DNA of 15,493 nt from RGIG8748 sp045539515 (GTDB lineage: Bacteria; Bacillota; Clostridia; UMGS1810), in assembly GCA_045539515.1 (NCBI GenBank), contig JAZQFN010000019.1, forward strand, positions 1-15,493, written 5' to 3'. The notes under the pieces were generated by a model. That model was not told the origin of the DNA. It searched no databases and saw only the letters and a list, made by a program, of their open reading frames with translations. Positions 13,892-15,493 of the stretch are shown here, one piece after another; positions within the stretch are counted from its first letter, which is position 1, and each line of letters opens with the position of its first letter. The translations under genes were made by a program, and so were the position numbers.

Positions 13892-14533
13892 TTATATATC
13901 GGTAAGCTCCGAAAAGTCATATATGTAATAATCTGCAATTTTCTTTATATCTTCGCTATATTCTGCGGAGGATTCATCAAAAACACCGCATACCTTCATT
14001 CCTGCGGATTTTGCAGTTTTATCGGCATTAAAGTTATCGTCGAGAAACAGCACTTCATCAACGGGTCTGCCAAGACGCTCTGCAGCCTTTACATATATAT
14101 CCGGGTCCGCCTTGGTGGTGGCAAAGTCATCGCAGGACCACACATTGTCAAAAAGGTCGTAGATTCCGACACGTTTAAGGCAAGGGTCGAGCACCGTGTG
14201 TGGACTGGCAGTGAGCACATTAAGGCTTGCACCTGTGCTTTTAAGCTTTTTTAAAACCTCAACAACATTGGCTTTTGCCGGTATGTTGTACAGATACTCA
14301 TTGTATGCATATTTATTCATGAGCTCAATTAATTCCTGTTCGGTTTTGGAAATTCCCAGCTCTTTGTAATATTTTGCAGTGCCTGCATAGCCGAGAGGTG
14401 TAATTGTTTTTACTATGTCGGATTCATAGTGTATGTTGTTTTCATCAAGAATCCTAAGCATAAGCGAAATGAACGAAGGCATTGAGTCCACCAAGGTTCC
14501 GTCAAAATCAAATAAATATGTAGTATAGCTCAT
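13892..14533 (-). CDS. HAD-superfamily hydrolase, phosphoglycolate phosphatase-like
   Basis: This is a 213-residue phosphatase of HAD subfamily IA. Motif I is DFDGT (Asp9 nucleophile, Asp11 acid/base) within LFDFDGTLVDS. Motif II is the Thr/Ser of LNVLTASP. Motif III is the Lys in TTKADPDIY, and motif IV is LFLDDNFNAD. A helical cap sits between motifs I and II. Such enzymes dephosphorylate small phosphorylated metabolites, and the specificity cannot be read from the sequence. The gene starts 2 bases after the PHP gene's stop codon, with GAGGAG 11 bases upstream inside that gene, so the two are co-transcribed and possibly translationally coupled. Confidence 0.92.
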   Translation of the reverse strand: MSYTTYLFDFDGTLVDSMPSFISLMLRILDENNIHYESDIVKTITPLGYAGTAKYYKELGISKTEQELIELMNKYAYNEYLYNIPAKANVVEVLKKLKSTGASLNVLTASPHTVLDPCLKRVGIYDLFDNVWSCDDFATTKADPDIYVKAAERLGRPVDEVLFLDDNFNADKTAKSAGMKVCGVFDESSAEYSEDIKKIADYYIYDFSELTDI

Positions 14534-14535
14534 AA

Positions 14536-15213
14536 CTATATTATCTCCTCAAAAATTTCCATCTCACCGTTTTTGAGCTTATTTATAAAATCCGCTTCAT
14601 CAACAATCGGACTATGGGAGCACATGCCTGCCAGGTGCTTCATATCTCCTGCCGTGTGATTGTCGGAGCCGGCTGTTTTAATAAAGCCGTAGCTTTCAGC
14701 ATAGGTATTTGCCATGGAATTCTCAAAGTCGCTGCGGCAACCGTTAATAACCTCCACCCCATGAACGCAATCGGGAAAAAGATGTATGTGATCTACAAAA
14801 GGCGGATTGCGGAAAGGGTGAGCGTGTACAATAAAAGCACCGTTTTCCATAAGGAATTTAAGTTCTTCGCTTCTTTTCATTTCCATAATTTCCGAATGGT
14901 TAAGGTACCAGTCCTTACCAAGACCGTAAATAAGAAAATCTGCCCCGTCGTAGGTCATTTCCACACCAAGGAAAACCTTGATGCCTATTTCCTTTTCAAT
15001 TCTTTTGGCCTCTTCGTAGTCGCTGAAATAAAAATTAATTTTTTCTTCGTAGGAAACGCCCGGGTCTATGTTTATGTAACCGTCAAGAAAGTGGTTTGTT
15101 ATAAAAACTCCGTCGTAGCCTTTTTGTTTATAAAATTGCAAAGTTTCTTTCACGGTTGCTTTGGCGCATTTGGATACAGGATATGTATGAAGATGGGTTT
15201 CGTATTTGTACAT
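14536..15213 (-). CDS. PHP-domain metal-dependent phosphoesterase
   Basis: This is a 225-residue, single-domain PHP protein. The metal-binding residues are in place: HLH (His7, His9) in YETHLHTYP, His41 in ITNHF, Glu85 in GVEMTY, His130 and His132 in VHAHPF, and Asp184/His186 in AGSDNH. Stand-alone PHP proteins of this size include phosphoesterases acting on nucleotides, histidinol phosphate and other small phosphates. It lacks the features I would need to call it a histidinol phosphatase. The ribosome site GAGGG lies 7 bases before the ATG. It is the first gene of a two-gene unit with the HAD phosphatase, suggesting consecutive or related dephosphorylation steps; that link is inferred. Confidence 0.88.
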   Translation of the reverse strand: MYKYETHLHTYPVSKCAKATVKETLQFYKQKGYDGVFITNHFLDGYINIDPGVSYEEKINFYFSDYEEAKRIEKEIGIKVFLGVEMTYDGADFLIYGLGKDWYLNHSEIMEMKRSEELKFLMENGAFIVHAHPFRNPPFVDHIHLFPDCVHGVEVINGCRSDFENSMANTYAESYGFIKTAGSDNHTAGDMKHLAGMCSHSPIVDEADFINKLKNGEMEIFEEII

Positions 15214-15281
15214 TTCTCTTCCCTCTCAAAAAAAGTCACAACTCTCGTTGCTTTAAATAATCTGCAAGAATTCATAATCAC

Positions 15282-15304
15282 GATTTCAAGCTTTGTTTGA
15301 AATC
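15282..15304. promoter_or_regulatory. Operator-like dyad at PHP gene start site
   Basis: GATTTCAA (15282-15289) and TTGAAATC (15297-15304) are perfect inverted repeats with a 7-base spacer. The dyad begins directly after the -10 box of the minus-strand promoter and covers the predicted start site. It could be a repressor site or a 5' mRNA hairpin; no U-tract follows. Confidence 0.45.
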
Positions 15305-15333
15305 ATTATAGCATATAAAACACAAGACGGCAA
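15305..15333 (-). promoter_or_regulatory. Probable promoter of PHP-HAD operon
   Basis: On the minus strand TTGCCG (15328-15333) and TATAAT (15305-15310) are 17 bases apart. The -10 is perfect and the -35 matches at four of six positions. The -35 lies inside the hairpin arm at 15325-15332 next to the repeat element. Confidence 0.55.
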
Positions 15334-15352
15334 GTCTTACGTTCTGCCGTCT
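15325..15352. other. Stem-loop at inner edge of element copy B
   Basis: AGACGGCA (15325-15332) and TGCCGTCT (15345-15352) form an 8-bp stem with a 12-base loop. It directly abuts the CAGTCTGA edge of the repeat, as a different hairpin does in copy A. It overlaps the PHP operon -35 box. Confidence 0.55.
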
Positions 15353-15485
15353 CAGACTGTCGAAAAAGAACGCACCGCAAAGTGAATATAAAAAATTATG
15401 CTCATTAGTAAGAAATATTACATCATTACTAATGAGCTTTTTCATTTCTGTAGCTTTTGTCATAAATGCCAAAAGCCGCTATTTT
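15352..15485 (-). repeat. Interspersed ~135-bp element, copy B (inverted)
   Basis: This is the reverse complement of 5-140 apart from two homopolymer length differences. It contains the same two stem-loops, the larger at 15400-15411/15426-15437. The bases beyond its outer edge (15486-15493) do not match those beyond copy A, so the element boundary is real. A reading frame runs through it on the minus strand but is not credible as a gene. Confidence 0.85.
15400..15442 (+). terminator. Terminator hairpin inside element copy B
   Basis: The same 12-bp stem as in copy A (15400-15411/15426-15437) is followed on the plus strand by five T (15438-15442). It would stop transcription heading out of the window to the right. 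Confidence 0.55.
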
Positions 15486-15493
15486 GTAGCCTT

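Noticed and set aside
15278..15472. A 64-codon open frame on the minus strand across element copy B
   Set aside because: It lies inside a hairpin-rich repeat, has no good ribosome site, crosses the element edge into the PHP control region, and its composition is unlike a folded protein.
5..15485. Composite transposon or integrative element bounded by the inverted repeats
   Set aside because: No transposase, recombinase or mobility gene lies between the copies, the interval holds the core dnaK operon and other housekeeping genes, and the repeats lack terminal inverted repeats.
1..15493. Circular plasmid or phage with matching ends
   Set aside because: The end repeats are inverted, not direct, so they do not show circularity, and no replication or phage genes are present.

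Overview
The window is about 15.5 kb of AT-rich DNA. It looks like a Gram-positive, low-GC bacterium, probably a member of the Clostridia. The reasons are the class I heat-shock order hrcA-grpE-dnaK-dnaJ with a perfect CIRCE operator, hemW directly upstream, sigma-A promoters close to consensus, and strong AGGAGG-type ribosome binding sites. The assignment is inferred from gene order and family features, not from a database search. There are no rRNA, tRNA, phage, transposase or CRISPR features.

Layout. (1) Bases 1-573 hold one copy of a ~135-bp interspersed element, a small XRE-type regulator (minus strand), and a consensus promoter with a perfect operator-like dyad at its start site. (2) A lipoprotein of unknown function (plus) ends at a strong terminator. 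(3) Bases 1494-8370 form a minus-strand block, read right to left: amidohydrolase, hemW, then hrcA-grpE-dnaK-dnaJ behind its own promoter and CIRCE. The dnaK-dnaJ gap carries a GC-rich stem-loop and a palindromic REP-like repeat. (4) An RluA-type pseudouridine synthase (plus) stands alone under a perfect TTGACA-17-TATAAT promoter. (5) Bases 9493-13825 form an accessory cassette: an AraC-family regulator (minus) diverges from a two-gene operon. That operon encodes a 740-residue cytoplasmic GH67/GH20-like TIM-barrel protein, overlapped by 41 bases by a nitrilase-superfamily amidohydrolase with an extra N-terminal domain. (6) A PHP phosphoesterase and a HAD phosphatase (minus) form a tight pair behind a promoter with a second operator-like dyad. 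(7) A second copy of the ~135-bp element, inverted relative to the first, closes the window.

How the parts work together. The central block is the chaperone system: HrcA binds CIRCE and represses hrcA-grpE-dnaK-dnaJ, while the hairpins before dnaJ may set its level relative to dnaK. The AraC cassette is the best candidate for an undescribed function. A sugar-responsive regulator probably switches on a glycoside hydrolase-like enzyme and an amide/nitrile hydrolase together, which suggests intracellular breakdown of a small glycosidic compound carrying an amide. The substrate cannot be read from the sequence, and no transporter is present in the window. The inverted element copies at both ends look like a multicopy terminator-bearing repeat at which a draft assembly stopped, not the ends of a transposon.
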